The translations under genes and the position numbers were made by a program. This document shows, piece after piece, positions 1 to 8,389 of a DNA stretch of 64,000 nucleotides. The DNA is taken from NCBI GenBank assembly GCA_020634375.1, contig JACKBX010000015.1, positions 18,856-82,855 on the forward strand, written 5' to 3'. Under the pieces are notes generated by a model, which was given only the letters and a program-made list of their open reading frames with translations, was not told where the DNA came from and made no database searches. Source of the DNA: Ardenticatenaceae bacterium (GTDB lineage: Bacteria > Chloroflexota > Anaerolineae > Promineifilales > Promineifilaceae). Position 1 is the stretch's first letter, and every line of letters starts with the position of its first letter.

Positions 1-537
1 AAAGAGGCTCCAGGGCATGTAGCCAAACAGTCGAGATAAGATGGGGAAGGTGATGTGAACGTGGAAGAACACGGCCGTTTTCTGCCCTCCCCCTTGCAAT
101 TTCCAATAACCACTTTGCGCCGACATGGTGACCATGGCCGCTATCTTGTGGCGGTTGGGCAGCATGCCGGCTGTTTGCCCGCCAAAGCTGTGCCCGACGT
201 GGATGAGATGGAACGGCCGTAACGTCTCATCTACCCAGTCTACCACTGCCGTCATGTCTGAAAAGACCCAATCGCTCATCGTGGCCTGGAAGCCGCGCAG
301 ACCTTTAGGAGCCGAGTCACCAATCCCACGATAATCATAGGTAACAACGCGGTAGCCGTGCTGGCTCAAAAACTGGGCAAAGGGTTTGTAGAATCGTTGG
401 GGAACGGCCGTTGCCGAACTGATCAAAATGACGTCCCCCGTGTCAGCTTCCTCAGGCCGGTACATAGTGACGGACAATGGGTAGCCATCCACTGCCAAAA
501 CTGAAAATGCTGTCTGATCTATTTGATTGGTCATCAT
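1..537 (-). CDS. alpha/beta hydrolase, C-terminus cut by window edge
   Basis: The reading frame starts at two adjacent ATGs (537 and 534) behind a GAGGAG ribosome site at about 541-546; the second ATG has the better spacing. The visible 179 residues begin with MTNQIDQTAF and show a DYRGIGDS turn and the nucleophile elbow GHSFGG, where Ser is the expected catalytic residue. The acid and His of the triad lie beyond the window. Closest in style to the lysophospholipase/serine aminopeptidase-like hydrolases, presumably cytoplasmic because no signal peptide is visible. The substrate cannot be read from the sequence. The gene carries three copies of the ACGGCCGT word. Family call is sure; the enzyme activity is not. 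Confidence 0.85.
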   Translation of the reverse strand, partial: MMTNQIDQTAFSVLAVDGYPLSVTMYRPEEADTGDVILISSATAVPQRFYKPFAQFLSQHGYRVVTYDYRGIGDSAPKGLRGFQATMSDWVFSDMTAVVDWVDETLRPFHLIHVGHSFGGQTAGMLPNRHKIAAMVTMSAQSGYWKLQGGGQKTAVFFHVHITFPILSRLFGYMPWSLF

Positions 538-691
538 ATCTCCTCTGCAGATGATTTCTTGATGGGATGTTTGCTAAGTTTAGGCAATGGCCTTTGTCGT
601 TACAAGGTTTTTTAATACACAGGGTTTTTAGAGTAACATCCCAATGGAATTCTCAAGCCATTTCAAAGCATATTACACCTGAGGTAACAGG

Positions 692-1411
692 ATGAAGAAG
701 CAAAATAATCTATTAGCAGGCGTTACCTTCTTGGCTGAAGCTGGCCTTAACTTATTCGCCATTTTGGATTGTACCACCTTGCCCACAACGATAAGAGATA
801 TGTTGCTAGCGTCTGGTGTCCCCTTGACCGACTATCCAAGGCTCGTGCTTATTGGACACGGCGGCAGGCGCATGTGGACGGCGTTACAAGCATGGGGTAT
901 GAAAACGGCCGATCCCGTTGACCATTATAGTATGACCTTAACCCGCCAGTTCATTCAGACATACTTACACGCGCCACCGGTTTTTTGGCTTTATCCCAAC
1001 ACCCCTTACCTTGTTTCCTTGCAGCAATTAGGACGGCTGGCTGGTTGGAGCCATGCTTCCCCTTTGGGGCAGGGTATCCATCCCGTATATGGTGTTTGGT
1101 TTGCCTACCGTGCGGCTTTCCTAACCACAGCCGAGCTTCCCGTGTTGACTGAGCCAGACCAACCTTCTCCCTGTGAACTATGTGCTGACAAGCCATGCAT
1201 CCGAGCTTGTCCGGTAGGCGCAGTAGGAGTCGGTAAGTTTGATGTAGATAGCTGTGCTCATCACCGACTGCGCTCTTATTCTCGCTGCGCGGACCGTTGT
1301 CTGGCACTCATGGCCTGCCCATTTTTCCCAGGGCATCAATACACATTGCCACAAATCCAATATCATTACGGCCGTTCTCTTGCCACTTTGCGTGCCTGGT
1401 ACAGCGAATGA
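692..1411 (+). CDS. QueG-like 4Fe-4S cluster protein
   Basis: A 239-residue protein with a ferredoxin-type cysteine cluster in its C-terminal third: CELCADKPCIRACP (C-x2-C-x4-C-x3-C) and a second group, CAHHRLRSYSRC plus CADRC and ACP. This double arrangement with a long preceding alpha/beta region resembles the cobalamin/Fe-S epoxyqueuosine reductase (QueG) superfamily, but the chain is shorter than true QueG (about 310-380 residues) and lacks its HEAT-repeat tail. It may be a paralogue with another reductive role. ATG start follows a GAGGTAACAGG ribosome site. It stands alone between the hydrolase and the fumarase genes. Confidence 0.6.
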   Translation: MKKQNNLLAGVTFLAEAGLNLFAILDCTTLPTTIRDMLLASGVPLTDYPRLVLIGHGGRRMWTALQAWGMKTADPVDHYSMTLTRQFIQTYLHAPPVFWLYPNTPYLVSLQQLGRLAGWSHASPLGQGIHPVYGVWFAYRAAFLTTAELPVLTEPDQPSPCELCADKPCIRACPVGAVGVGKFDVDSCAHHRLRSYSRCADRCLALMACPFFPGHQYTLPQIQYHYGRSLATLRAWYSE

Positions 1412-1606
1412 TAACTTTGATTATTGGTAAATAGACAAAAGTTATTCAGATAGTTAGAAACCGTCTGCAAAAATCCAAGTTCACCTATAATATGACAAAC
1501 ATCACCCCGCATAGGTGCAAAACGAAACTACACGCCCACCAGACCGGGCAGTATAGTTCAAAAATATAAGCAGTAGCTATCCCACAAGTGTTAAGGAGCG
1601 CAAGTT

Positions 1607-2503
1607 ATGGAAAAAATAAAACAACCAGACCTGACCGACGCCTTCACCGAACTGATTCGTCGTGCGGCAACCGATTTGCCTGCCGATATGGAAAAAGCCT
1701 TAGCCGATGCCAAGGGACGTGAAGATGACGGTTCAGCAGCCAAGAGCACGTTAGAAACCATTTTGAATAATGTAAAACTGGCCCGTAAGAACGCCACCCC
1801 CATTTGCCAGGACACAGGCACACCCATTTTTGAAATCAGATACCCATTGGGCGTTTCCACCCGTGTGCTTGCCGACCAGATTCGCAAAGCAGCGGCAACC
1901 GCCACCGAACGCGCATACCTGCGTCCGAACGCCGTAGACAGCCTCACTGGCAAAAACAGCGGCGATAACACTGGCGTGGACTTCCCCACCATGCATTTCC
2001 ATGAATGGGATGAGGATTACATCCAGGTGGATTTGCTGCTGAAAGGTGGCGGCTGCGAAAATGTCTCTACACAGTACAAACTGCCCGATGGCGGTCTGAA
2101 AGCAGGCCGTGATTTGGAGGGCGTGCGCCGCGTCGTGTTGGATGCAGTGCATCAGGCGCAGGGCAAAGGGTGCGCTCCGGCCGTATTAGGCGTCGCCGTT
2201 GGCGGTGATCGCGGCTCATCCTACCTTAAATCAAAGGAACAGTTATTCCGCAAATTAGAAGACACCAACCCGGACGCGCAGCTTGCCGATTTGGAAGACC
2301 GTTTGTACGAGGAAACCAATGAATTAGGCATTGGGCCAATGGGTTTTGGCGGCAAAACCAGTGTATTAGGTGTGAAGGTGGGGGTGCAGCATCGCCTTCC
2401 TGCTTCTTATTTTGTTTCCGTGGCTTACATGTGCTGGGCTAACCGCCGCGCACGCATGACCATTCAACTGAACGGCGAAGAGGTGGAGGTGAATTATGCA
2501 TAG
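1607..2503 (+). CDS. class I fumarate hydratase, alpha subunit
   Basis: 298 residues matching the N-terminal half of the oxygen-sensitive [4Fe-4S] fumarase/tartrate dehydratase family. Diagnostic segments are ICQDTGTPIFEI (with a cluster cysteine), GGGCENVS (second cysteine) and the C-terminal region with GIGPMGFGGKTS. The enzyme interconverts fumarate and malate in the TCA cycle, or dehydrates another hydroxy-dicarboxylate such as tartrate; the sequence does not separate these. Ribosome site AAGGAG lies upstream of the ATG. The gene overlaps the beta-subunit gene by 8 bp, so the two are translated together. A TATAAT-like -10 lies near 1486 but without a convincing -35. No full ACGGCCGT copy is present in this gene pair. 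Confidence 0.9.
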   Translation: MEKIKQPDLTDAFTELIRRAATDLPADMEKALADAKGREDDGSAAKSTLETILNNVKLARKNATPICQDTGTPIFEIRYPLGVSTRVLADQIRKAAATATERAYLRPNAVDSLTGKNSGDNTGVDFPTMHFHEWDEDYIQVDLLLKGGGCENVSTQYKLPDGGLKAGRDLEGVRRVVLDAVHQAQGKGCAPAVLGVAVGGDRGSSYLKSKEQLFRKLEDTNPDAQLADLEDRLYEETNELGIGPMGFGGKTSVLGVKVGVQHRLPASYFVSVAYMCWANRRARMTIQLNGEEVEVNYA

Positions 2504-3110
2504 GCTGACAGTTCCAATTTCTGATGAGGAAATTCGTGATCTGCACGCAGGCGACACGGTATATCTGAACGGTGTCATTGTCACCGGACGCGATGCCGCA
2601 CACAAGTTTATGATCGAGCATTTCGTCAAGGCGGATGCGATTGCTGCCGAAGACCAGGAACTGCACGATGAGTTAAAGCGGTTGCTGGATGGCAGTGTTA
2701 TTTACCATTGTGGGCCGGTGGTGCAAAAATTGGACAATGGCTCCTGGAAATTTGTGGCAGCGGGGCCTACCACAAGTATCCGCGAAGAGGTGTATCAGGC
2801 GGATGTAATCAACTACTTCAATTTGAAGGGTGTGATTGGTAAGGGCGGTATGGGCGCAAACACGCTAAAGGCCTGCCAGGAACAGCCCGCAGTTTATTTT
2901 CATGCCATTGGCGGCGCAGCTAGCCTTATTGCCCAGTCAGTCACTGAGGTAAAGACGGTACACAAGCTGGAGTTTGGTGTGCCGGAAGCGATGTGGGTGA
3001 TTGAGGTTGAAGATTTCCCAGTGGTGGTGACGATGGACAGCCACGGGGTCAGTATTCACGAAAAGGTGGAAGCTCAGTCTAAGGCGAAGTTGGCGGAATT
3101 GCTGGCATAA
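2496..3110 (+). CDS. class I fumarate hydratase, beta subunit
   Basis: 204 residues corresponding to the C-terminal half of class I fumarase. It has the family's N-terminal swivelling domain (LHAGDTVYLNGVIVTGRDAAH) and the segment GKGGMGANTLKAC, then GGAASLIAQSV and EFGVPEAMWVIEVEDFP. It forms the active enzyme with the alpha subunit just upstream, whose 3' end it overlaps by 8 bp. Length is normal for the split form found in many anaerobes, archaea and Chloroflexota. A strong intrinsic terminator follows about 30 bp after the stop. Confidence 0.9.
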   Translation: MHRLTVPISDEEIRDLHAGDTVYLNGVIVTGRDAAHKFMIEHFVKADAIAAEDQELHDELKRLLDGSVIYHCGPVVQKLDNGSWKFVAAGPTTSIREEVYQADVINYFNLKGVIGKGGMGANTLKACQEQPAVYFHAIGGAASLIAQSVTEVKTVHKLEFGVPEAMWVIEVEDFPVVVTMDSHGVSIHEKVEAQSKAKLAELLA

Positions 3111-3140
3111 GCGGCTCTTACTTCATTTTTATATAGATAT

Positions 3141-3172
3141 GCCCTCTGGTTTTGCCGGAGGGCTATTTTTTT
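3141..3172 (+). terminator. intrinsic terminator after the fumarase genes
   Basis: GCCCTCTGG and CCGGAGGGC (3141-3163) form a GC-rich stem with a TTTTG loop, followed by TATTTTTTT. It ends the fumarase transcript before the convergent modB gene. Confidence 0.85.
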
Positions 3173-3188
3173 ATCTGTACATCTGCTT

Positions 3189-4025
3189 TTATCGGGGGGA
3201 TGCCAGCGGATCGGGGTCTTCTTCATCGAGACCGGCAAGCCAGCGGGTGAGGCCGAAGGCAAAAAAGGCAAGGCCCAACAGCAGCAGGGCGGTAATGAAG
3301 GTGACGCGCAGGTCACGTTCTAGCGCAGAGTAGATGAGCAAAGGCATGGTTTGGGTACGGCCGTTCAAATTCCCAGCAAATAGAATCGTTGCGCCAAATT
3401 CGCCCAGGGCACGCGCCCAACTGAGGATGAGGCCGACCAGCATAGCCCGCAAACTGAGGGGCAGCATGATGTGCCAGAAATACAACCAGCGGCCGGCTCC
3501 ATCTACGGCCGCTGCTTGCTCCAATTCGCGGGGGATGGCCTCAAAGCGACTTTGCACGGCGCGAATGTAGAAGGGGGAGGCGACAAATACTTGGGCCAGC
3601 ACAACGGCCGTAAACGAAAAAGACAACGTAATGCCTAATTTGCTCAAGGGAATGCCCACAAGCCCACGCCGTCCAAAGGCTGAGAGTAGGGCCATCCCCG
3701 CCACAATCGGGGGCATGACAATGGGAATCTCTACAAAAATAGTGACCAGCCGCTTGAGTGGGAACTGCCGTCGCGCCAAAAAGTAGGCTAGAGGTGTGCC
3801 CAGCAGGATGATGAGCAGCGCACTTACGGCCGTACTGCCCAAACTGAGCAAAACGGCCGTAACAATCGCTCCCTGCTGCATGGCTACATCTCCTGGCAGC
3901 ATCAGTGTGCGCCACACCAACGCCACCAGCGGAACGATGAGAAACAGAGCCATCAGCAGCGCGAGAACGGCCGTAACCCCCTCCATAGAAAAAAGCTGCC
4001 TGCCTCGCCAGAAAACACGCTTCAT
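3189..4025 (-). CDS. modB: molybdate ABC transporter permease ModB
   Basis: 278 residues from the ATG at 4025 (MKRVFW); a TTG 13 codons upstream would overlap modA and is less likely. About five or six membrane helices are visible. The cytoplasmic EAA loop that docks on the ATPase reads ELEQAAAVDGAGRW...LPLS. The segment ARALGEFGATILFAGN is typical of ModB/CysT-type permeases. It partners with the ModA gene 8 bp upstream to import molybdate or tungstate. No modC ATPase gene follows: the next gene is convergent fumarase. The energising subunit must therefore be encoded elsewhere. Confidence 0.9.
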   Translation of the reverse strand: MKRVFWRGRQLFSMEGVTAVLALLMALFLIVPLVALVWRTLMLPGDVAMQQGAIVTAVLLSLGSTAVSALLIILLGTPLAYFLARRQFPLKRLVTIFVEIPIVMPPIVAGMALLSAFGRRGLVGIPLSKLGITLSFSFTAVVLAQVFVASPFYIRAVQSRFEAIPRELEQAAAVDGAGRWLYFWHIMLPLSLRAMLVGLILSWARALGEFGATILFAGNLNGRTQTMPLLIYSALERDLRVTFITALLLLGLAFFAFGLTRWLAGLDEEDPDPLASPR

Positions 4026-4033
4026 AGACAATC

Positions 4034-4813
4034 TTACTGGCCCGGCGGAGGGCCAAATCCCCAACGAGACAATACAGCCTGCCCCGCCTCGCTGCGCACA
4101 AACGCCACAAACGCCTGCGCCAGCTCCGGCTGGGGTGCATCTATGAGAGGGGCAATGGGATAAACGGCCGTGACATTCTGCGCATCAGACAGCGGAACCA
4201 GTTGTACCAAACTTGCAATGTCAGGCGTCACATCCGACGTGTACACTACCCCCGCATCTGCCTCACCTAGAGCAATTTTGGCCGTCACCTGACGCACATT
4301 GTCCTCTTCCGAGACCAAGTTCGCATAAAAACCCTGTTGAAATGGCATATCCATTGCCGTAACAATTTCGTCCGTATAGGCCCGCACGGGCACACCCGGA
4401 ACCGCCAAAATCAAGGCCACGCCGGGCCTCGCTAGATCAGACAGCCCAGTAATGGCAGCCGGATTATCAGCAGGAACAATGATGGTTAAGTGGTTAGAGG
4501 CAAATGGCTGCTCGCCGTCGTTGGCAATACGCCCAGTTGCAATGACCGCTTGCATTTGGGCAGGATTTGCCGAGGCAAACACGTCAGCCATAGCCCCCTG
4601 GCTCAGTTGCGCTGCCAGTTGGGACGATCCGCCAAAGTTAGTGATCACGTCAACCCCTGGATTTTGCGCCTCAAATGCCTGAGCCAATTCGCTGAAGGCA
4701 TCGGTAAGGGAAGCGGCGGCAAAAACCGTTAGCTGCGGTGTCTTTTCTTTGCCTAGTTGACACCCGCTCAGCGTAAGCAGCAGGGCCACGAAAACAAGTA
4801 TGTGTGTGCGCAT
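4034..4813 (-). CDS. modA: molybdate-binding lipoprotein ModA
   Basis: 259 residues starting at MRTHILVF. The signal peptide ends in a lipobox, LTLSGC, so this is a lipid-anchored binding protein as expected in a monoderm-like envelope. The mature part has the type II periplasmic-binding fold signatures AAASLTDAFSELA, FGGSSQLAAQL and GVVYTSDV, all typical of ModA. The oxyanion site would involve the Ser residues of AAASL and GGSSQ. The start lies 5 bp from the stop of the AlkD gene, and modB follows 8 bp downstream, so the three genes look co-transcribed. Confidence 0.9.
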   Translation of the reverse strand: MRTHILVFVALLLTLSGCQLGKEKTPQLTVFAAASLTDAFSELAQAFEAQNPGVDVITNFGGSSQLAAQLSQGAMADVFASANPAQMQAVIATGRIANDGEQPFASNHLTIIVPADNPAAITGLSDLARPGVALILAVPGVPVRAYTDEIVTAMDMPFQQGFYANLVSEEDNVRQVTAKIALGEADAGVVYTSDVTPDIASLVQLVPLSDAQNVTAVYPIAPLIDAPQPELAQAFVAFVRSEAGQAVLSRWGFGPPPGQ

Positions 4814-4818
4814 CGGGG

Positions 4819-5502
4819 CTAAACACGCCCCTGGTTTTTCAGCCATTTCAGGGCTTCGCGGGCGCTGAGGGGCGCTAGAGACGTGACGTCCACAAAGGCG
4901 ATGACGGCATCGGCATCTGTCTTTGAATATTCACGCAGCGCCCAGCCGATGGCCTTTTGAATGAAAAACTCGTCTGAATCCAGGTTTTCGTGGATGAGGG
5001 CGAACAACAAATCAACATCTGTGCGGGTTTTGTAATGTAGTTGGAAGAGCAGGGCGGTACGCCGCAGCCAGAAATTGTCGCTGGCCCGCCATTGGGCAAC
5101 AAATTCATCACGTATCTGCGGAAAGCGGCTGAAGTGGGTTGCCACTGGATGCCCGGCGATGAGGTCAACGGTGTCCCACCAGGATTTGGTGACGACGAGG
5201 TATTCCAGCACGTTGACAAATTCGGGCGGCAGTTTCTTTTCCCATTTGTCCAGTAGGGTGAGGGCGCTGTATTGGTATTCCCGCTGCGGCAATTGCCATA
5301 AATCGCGCAAGATGGTTTCTAAGTCGTCTAATGGTGGTTTGCCCTGTTCGGCGATGAATTGCTTGAGTAATTCGCGGCGCTGCGGGGTTTTGATGCCCAG
5401 AAATGAGAACTGGTCGCGCATGTATTTTGCCATTGGCGCCGCTTGCTTTGCGTTGGCATGTTGGCTGAGTAGGGCTTGTAGGGATTGGGTATAGGTGTGC
5501 AT
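4819..5502 (-). CDS. AlkD-like DNA alkylation repair protein
   Basis: 227 residues from the ATG at 5502 (MHTYTQSL). HEAT-like helical repeats and the conserved segments YMRDQFSFLGIKTPQRR, SWWDTVDLIA and FFIQKAIGWALREYSKTD place it in the AlkC/AlkD family. These proteins recognise N3- and N7-alkylated or bulky cationic bases and remove them without base flipping. The WxxD and ARG-rich helix features needed for that are present. It lies directly upstream of modA with 5 bp spacing, a neighbourhood without obvious functional logic. Confidence 0.85.
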   Translation of the reverse strand: MHTYTQSLQALLSQHANAKQAAPMAKYMRDQFSFLGIKTPQRRELLKQFIAEQGKPPLDDLETILRDLWQLPQREYQYSALTLLDKWEKKLPPEFVNVLEYLVVTKSWWDTVDLIAGHPVATHFSRFPQIRDEFVAQWRASDNFWLRRTALLFQLHYKTRTDVDLLFALIHENLDSDEFFIQKAIGWALREYSKTDADAVIAFVDVTSLAPLSAREALKWLKNQGRV

Positions 5503-5545
5503 AGTGTTTATTGTCTCATAACCACTGCTTGTGGCACAGAAATAG

Positions 5546-6241
5546 CTAACTAACTTGGTATGGTGTGCCGCCTCGCACGGCCGTTTGGTAGCGTGCCAGC
5601 AGGTCAGGGTCATCAATGGAGCCGTGATGATGGACTTGCCGCCAACGGCCGTCTATCCGCTGGAAAATCCGGCTGGTGCGAATGGCAAGGGGAACGGCCG
5701 TGTCCCCCAATCTGAATTCGCCCCGCTCGCGCCCCACCGCATAAAACATCTCGCCCGTTTCATGAATCGTGAAATCATAATATTCCACATACACCTGCGC
5801 CGGGCCGTTAAAAATGCGCTCATACACACCGCGAATCGCCTCCCAGCCGCGCATGATGCCACCAACCGGATTGTCCATCGCAATGTCGGCCGTGTTGGCC
5901 CAATTGTCGGCCATCATCGCCAGGTCGCCGCCATTAAATGCGGCATAAAATTGCACCAGCGCCGCTGCCGGAAACGGCAGCTCATCGGGATTTTCTTGCC
6001 CGGTAATGACATCGGGGATGGCGGCCGGTGGGGCAGGGGATTGGCTGCGCTGCCGCCGCGCCGTCACAGTTTCGCCGCCGATGCCCCAGTTGTCGGTGTT
6101 CACTTCATCAATCAAGACAACGGTGGTTTGCGGGTTTTTGTGCAGGACATTGACCAGCAGTTGGGTTGCTCCCTGAATGAGGGCCGCTTTTTGCACGGCC
6201 GTGACGCCTTCATCAGTCACTTTAATATTCACAAATGGCAT
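5546..6241 (-). CDS. 4-oxalocrotonate tautomerase / SnoaL-like fusion protein
   Basis: 231 residues starting MPFVNIKV, behind AAGGAG spaced 7 nt. Residues 1 to about 62 are a tautomerase domain: Pro-2 becomes the N-terminal catalytic proline after Met removal, and VLIDEVNTDNWGIGGE is the usual core. A Pro/Ala-rich linker (about 66-85) leads to a NTF2/SnoaL-like domain (about 90-215; AFNGGDLAMMADNWA, WEAIRGVYERIF, GRWRQVHHHGS). Either part is known alone, so the fusion suggests consecutive chemistry on one small unsaturated or keto-acid substrate (inference). A TetR-type operator sits just upstream and the TetR gene is 62 bp away on the same strand, implying induction by a ligand. Confidence 0.8.
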   Translation of the reverse strand: MPFVNIKVTDEGVTAVQKAALIQGATQLLVNVLHKNPQTTVVLIDEVNTDNWGIGGETVTARRQRSQSPAPPAAIPDVITGQENPDELPFPAAALVQFYAAFNGGDLAMMADNWANTADIAMDNPVGGIMRGWEAIRGVYERIFNGPAQVYVEYYDFTIHETGEMFYAVGRERGEFRLGDTAVPLAIRTSRIFQRIDGRWRQVHHHGSIDDPDLLARYQTAVRGGTPYQVS

Positions 6242-6265
6242 TCGTTTTCTCCTTATGTTTAAGAA

Positions 6266-6283
6266 ATACCAACCGGTTGGTAT
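6266..6283. promoter_or_regulatory. TetR-type operator upstream of the tautomerase fusion
   Basis: A perfect 18-bp palindrome, ATACCAACCGGTTGGTAT, lies 25 bp before the ATG. A near-identical copy is found at 6917-6934 before the tetR gene. Size, symmetry and placement fit a TetR-family operator shared by both genes. Confidence 0.8.
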
Positions 6284-6303
6284 GTATAATGGACAAAAAA
6301 ATA

Positions 6304-6909
6304 TCAAGCTAACAAACAACGTAAATAGGTCTTAAACTGCTCGGCATGGATTTGTACCAGGCTGGGATCGCCTTTTGCTTTCGCCAGAATAAGCGCCCCT
6401 TCCAACACGATGATGAAGTGAACGGCCGTCGCGTCAGGATCAAAATCAGCGCTGGGATTCTCGGCCAGCGCCTCGCGCAAAATGGCGCTCATCAAATCGC
6501 GCCACTCATCCAGATATTGCACGGTCGTCTCTCGTATGGTCGGATGCGATTCCGAAAGCGATTGGGCAAAATGCCCTACCAGACATCCCTGTGCCAACGT
6601 GCCGCCTTGCTGCGCTTCGTTGGCAAAAAAATCAATCAAATCAAACGCTTTTTGCGCCGCGCTGCGTTCCGGCGCACGCGCTAACTCAGTTTGAATGCGC
6701 TGCGTGGCGTTGGCCCAGTAGTAAGCCAGCAGTTCCAACCCCAACGCTTCCTTACTTTTGAAATAATGGAAAAAACTGCCTTTGGTGACACCCGCCGCCT
6801 CGCAAATCGCTCCCACGCTCACGGCGGCATACCCTTGAGCGAGCATCAGCCGTTGGGCGACATCTAGCAAGTTTTTCTTTGGAGCAGGGATTGTTTGTGT
6901 TGTAGTCAT
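6304..6909 (-). CDS. TetR/AcrR family transcriptional regulator
   Basis: About 201 residues with an N-terminal helix-turn-helix (GAICEAAGVTKGSFFHYFKSKEALG, given here only to name the region at residues 30-55) and a C-terminal ligand domain. The latter has GCLVGHF, a cysteine position also seen in NemR-like electrophile sensors; that comparison is only suggestive. An upstream ATG at 6918 lies inside the operator, so the second ATG (6909) is preferred. The protein probably represses itself and the tautomerase-SnoaL gene through the two matching operators. Confidence 0.85.
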   Translation of the reverse strand: MTTTQTIPAPKKNLLDVAQRLMLAQGYAAVSVGAICEAAGVTKGSFFHYFKSKEALGLELLAYYWANATQRIQTELARAPERSAAQKAFDLIDFFANEAQQGGTLAQGCLVGHFAQSLSESHPTIRETTVQYLDEWRDLMSAILREALAENPSADFDPDATAVHFIIVLEGALILAKAKGDPSLVQIHAEQFKTYLRCLLA

Positions 6910-6916
6910 TGTTTGC

Positions 6917-6934
6917 ATACCAACCAGTTGGTAT
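6917..6934. promoter_or_regulatory. TetR-type operator upstream of tetR
   Basis: ATACCAACCAGTTGGTAT differs from the copy at 6266-6283 by one central base and is palindromic elsewhere. It abuts the tetR start, which fits autorepression. Confidence 0.8.
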
Positions 6935-7041
6935 TGTAGCAGCGTATTTTAATTTGGCAACCAATTTATCCATCGCACGATTTCTTTCACATCGGTATGC
7001 CCACCTTCACCAAGCTGGGTGAAACAGTGCTGCAAATACTA

Positions 7042-7509
7042 TTAGGAGTTGTCCTCGTTGGCACTAATCAGAGTGAGCAAGTGCTGGTTGAAAGCACTTG
7101 CGCCATCCCCCAACGGGTTGAAAAATTCACGGTCAATCGTTTCAACTATAGGAACAACTTGTGCAGCCAAATCGCGCCCTTCCGGTGTGACATCTAGCGA
7201 CTTGGCGCGGGTATCGGTTGGGTGGGGGTTCCGCAAAATGAGCCCCTTCTTTTCCAGCGTGCGCAGCACATTCGACGTCATCATAATGTCGGTTTTGGCA
7301 TGGGTGGCAAGTTCTGCCTGCGTAATGGGCCTTTCATCATTCACAAGCCAGGTCAGTGAGGCCAGCAGCACAAATTGAGTATGGGTGAGGTTGAACGGCC
7401 GTAACCCCGCATTAATCCGCCGCTGCCACACACTAGAAACCTGCCAAAGCGAAAAACCTGGACTATCCTCTGCCTGATCAAACTGAAATACACTCTCACG
7501 ATCCGTCAT
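7042..7509 (-). CDS. MarR family transcriptional regulator
   Basis: 155 residues with a winged helix: the recognition helix region reads ITQAELATHAKTDIMMTSNV, followed by LRTLEKKGLILRNPHPTDTRAK with the wing residues DTRAK. These are the standard MarR features; the protein should act as a dimer. It is the last gene of a three-gene unit and overlaps the EVE gene by 14 bp. It probably binds the 14-bp-arm inverted repeat before the first gene of the unit (8390-8426). No ligand can be inferred. Confidence 0.9.
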   Translation of the reverse strand: MTDRESVFQFDQAEDSPGFSLWQVSSVWQRRINAGLRPFNLTHTQFVLLASLTWLVNDERPITQAELATHAKTDIMMTSNVLRTLEKKGLILRNPHPTDTRAKSLDVTPEGRDLAAQVVPIVETIDREFFNPLGDGASAFNQHLLTLISANEDNS

Positions 7510-7951
7510 AAAACACCCTTTCCGGCATCATGTGTCCGGCGATCAAGTCAAAATCAACCTGCGGGATTTCAAAAAAGCCAAAACGAAATAGATACCCCCA
7601 ACGTTGTTTGTTCTCGATAAACGTTAAAAAAGGAATCAGTGGGCGGATCGGGACTTCTTCAGACGCAAAATATTCCACGTCGCGGCGATTCGGGATGAAC
7701 CCGCCGCCCATATCATAGAGATAAACACTCTCGCCAATAACCCGACCAATCGCAGTAAATGCCTGGCATTTATCCTGACCACGAAACGTCACGGTTGGTG
7801 AATAATACAATACGCCATCCCCCACACTCATCCGCTTCAGCGGCGCAGCCTTGCCATGACACGCCTGGGCAAAGCCTGCCTGAATGCCATTTTGCACATG
7901 TTCTTTGGAGGCAACGATAATCCAGTAACGAGTTCTGTTTGTACCGGGCAT
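7496..7951 (-). CDS. EVE domain (PUA-like) protein
   Basis: 151 residues. The start NRTRYWIIVASKEHVQNGI, followed by KRMSVGDGVLYYSP and AIGRVIGESVY, matches the EVE/UPF0310 family of PUA-related folds. EVE domains bind modified bases in DNA or RNA and are often linked to restriction or defence genes. Here the partners are a SRPBCC protein (1-nt stop/start overlap, TAATG) and a MarR regulator (14-bp overlap). That context points to a small regulated stress operon rather than to a restriction system. Confidence 0.8.
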   Translation of the reverse strand: MPGTNRTRYWIIVASKEHVQNGIQAGFAQACHGKAAPLKRMSVGDGVLYYSPTVTFRGQDKCQAFTAIGRVIGESVYLYDMGGGFIPNRRDVEYFASEEVPIRPLIPFLTFIENKQRWGYLFRFGFFEIPQVDFDLIAGHMMPERVFYDGS

Positions 7952-8370
7952 TAGTTTAACTCCTGGGCTCTTATAAGCAGTCGGGTCATTGCCTCTGGCA
8001 GCTCTTGCGCCGTCTTTTTGCCAATAACTTGTGCAAACAAAAAGCTCAAAGGGCCAGAAATTGTAACGCGATGGGTCACTTTCACGCCCCCGGCGACATC
8101 CGCCATTTCATGGGCAAACGTCATCTTTGCCAGAGGAAGTGAGGAAATATCCACAAATTCCACAAGCCGCTGACATTTTTCGATGATTGCTTCGACTTCT
8201 GGCCCGCCAACCGGCTTGAGCGTGTAACGTGTGCCCGCTTCAAATTTCCCATTCAATTTGCACCACTCCACCTCTTTGTCCCACGTCGGCCAATTTTCTA
8301 CATCTGCCCACACTTTCCAAATAGCTTCTTTTGAGACGGTTGTAACAAGGCTGTGTTCAGTTGTCCACAT
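7951..8370 (-). CDS. SRPBCC (START/polyketide cyclase-like) family protein
   Basis: 139 residues with the helix-grip signature pieces VSKEAIWKVWADVENWPTWDKEV near the N-terminus (residues about 12-35), GTRYTLKP in the middle, and a C-terminal helix LPEAMTRLLIRAQELN. Such proteins bind small hydrophobic ligands; catalytic roles vary and none is evident. First gene of the SRPBCC-EVE-MarR unit, with its stop fused to the next start (TAATG). The region immediately upstream holds a long AT-rich inverted repeat that should carry the promoter and operator. Confidence 0.8.
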   Translation of the reverse strand: MWTTEHSLVTTVSKEAIWKVWADVENWPTWDKEVEWCKLNGKFEAGTRYTLKPVGGPEVEAIIEKCQRLVEFVDISSLPLAKMTFAHEMADVAGGVKVTHRVTISGPLSFLFAQVIGKKTAQELPEAMTRLLIRAQELN

Positions 8371-8389
8371 AGTTTTGACTCCTTAACTT

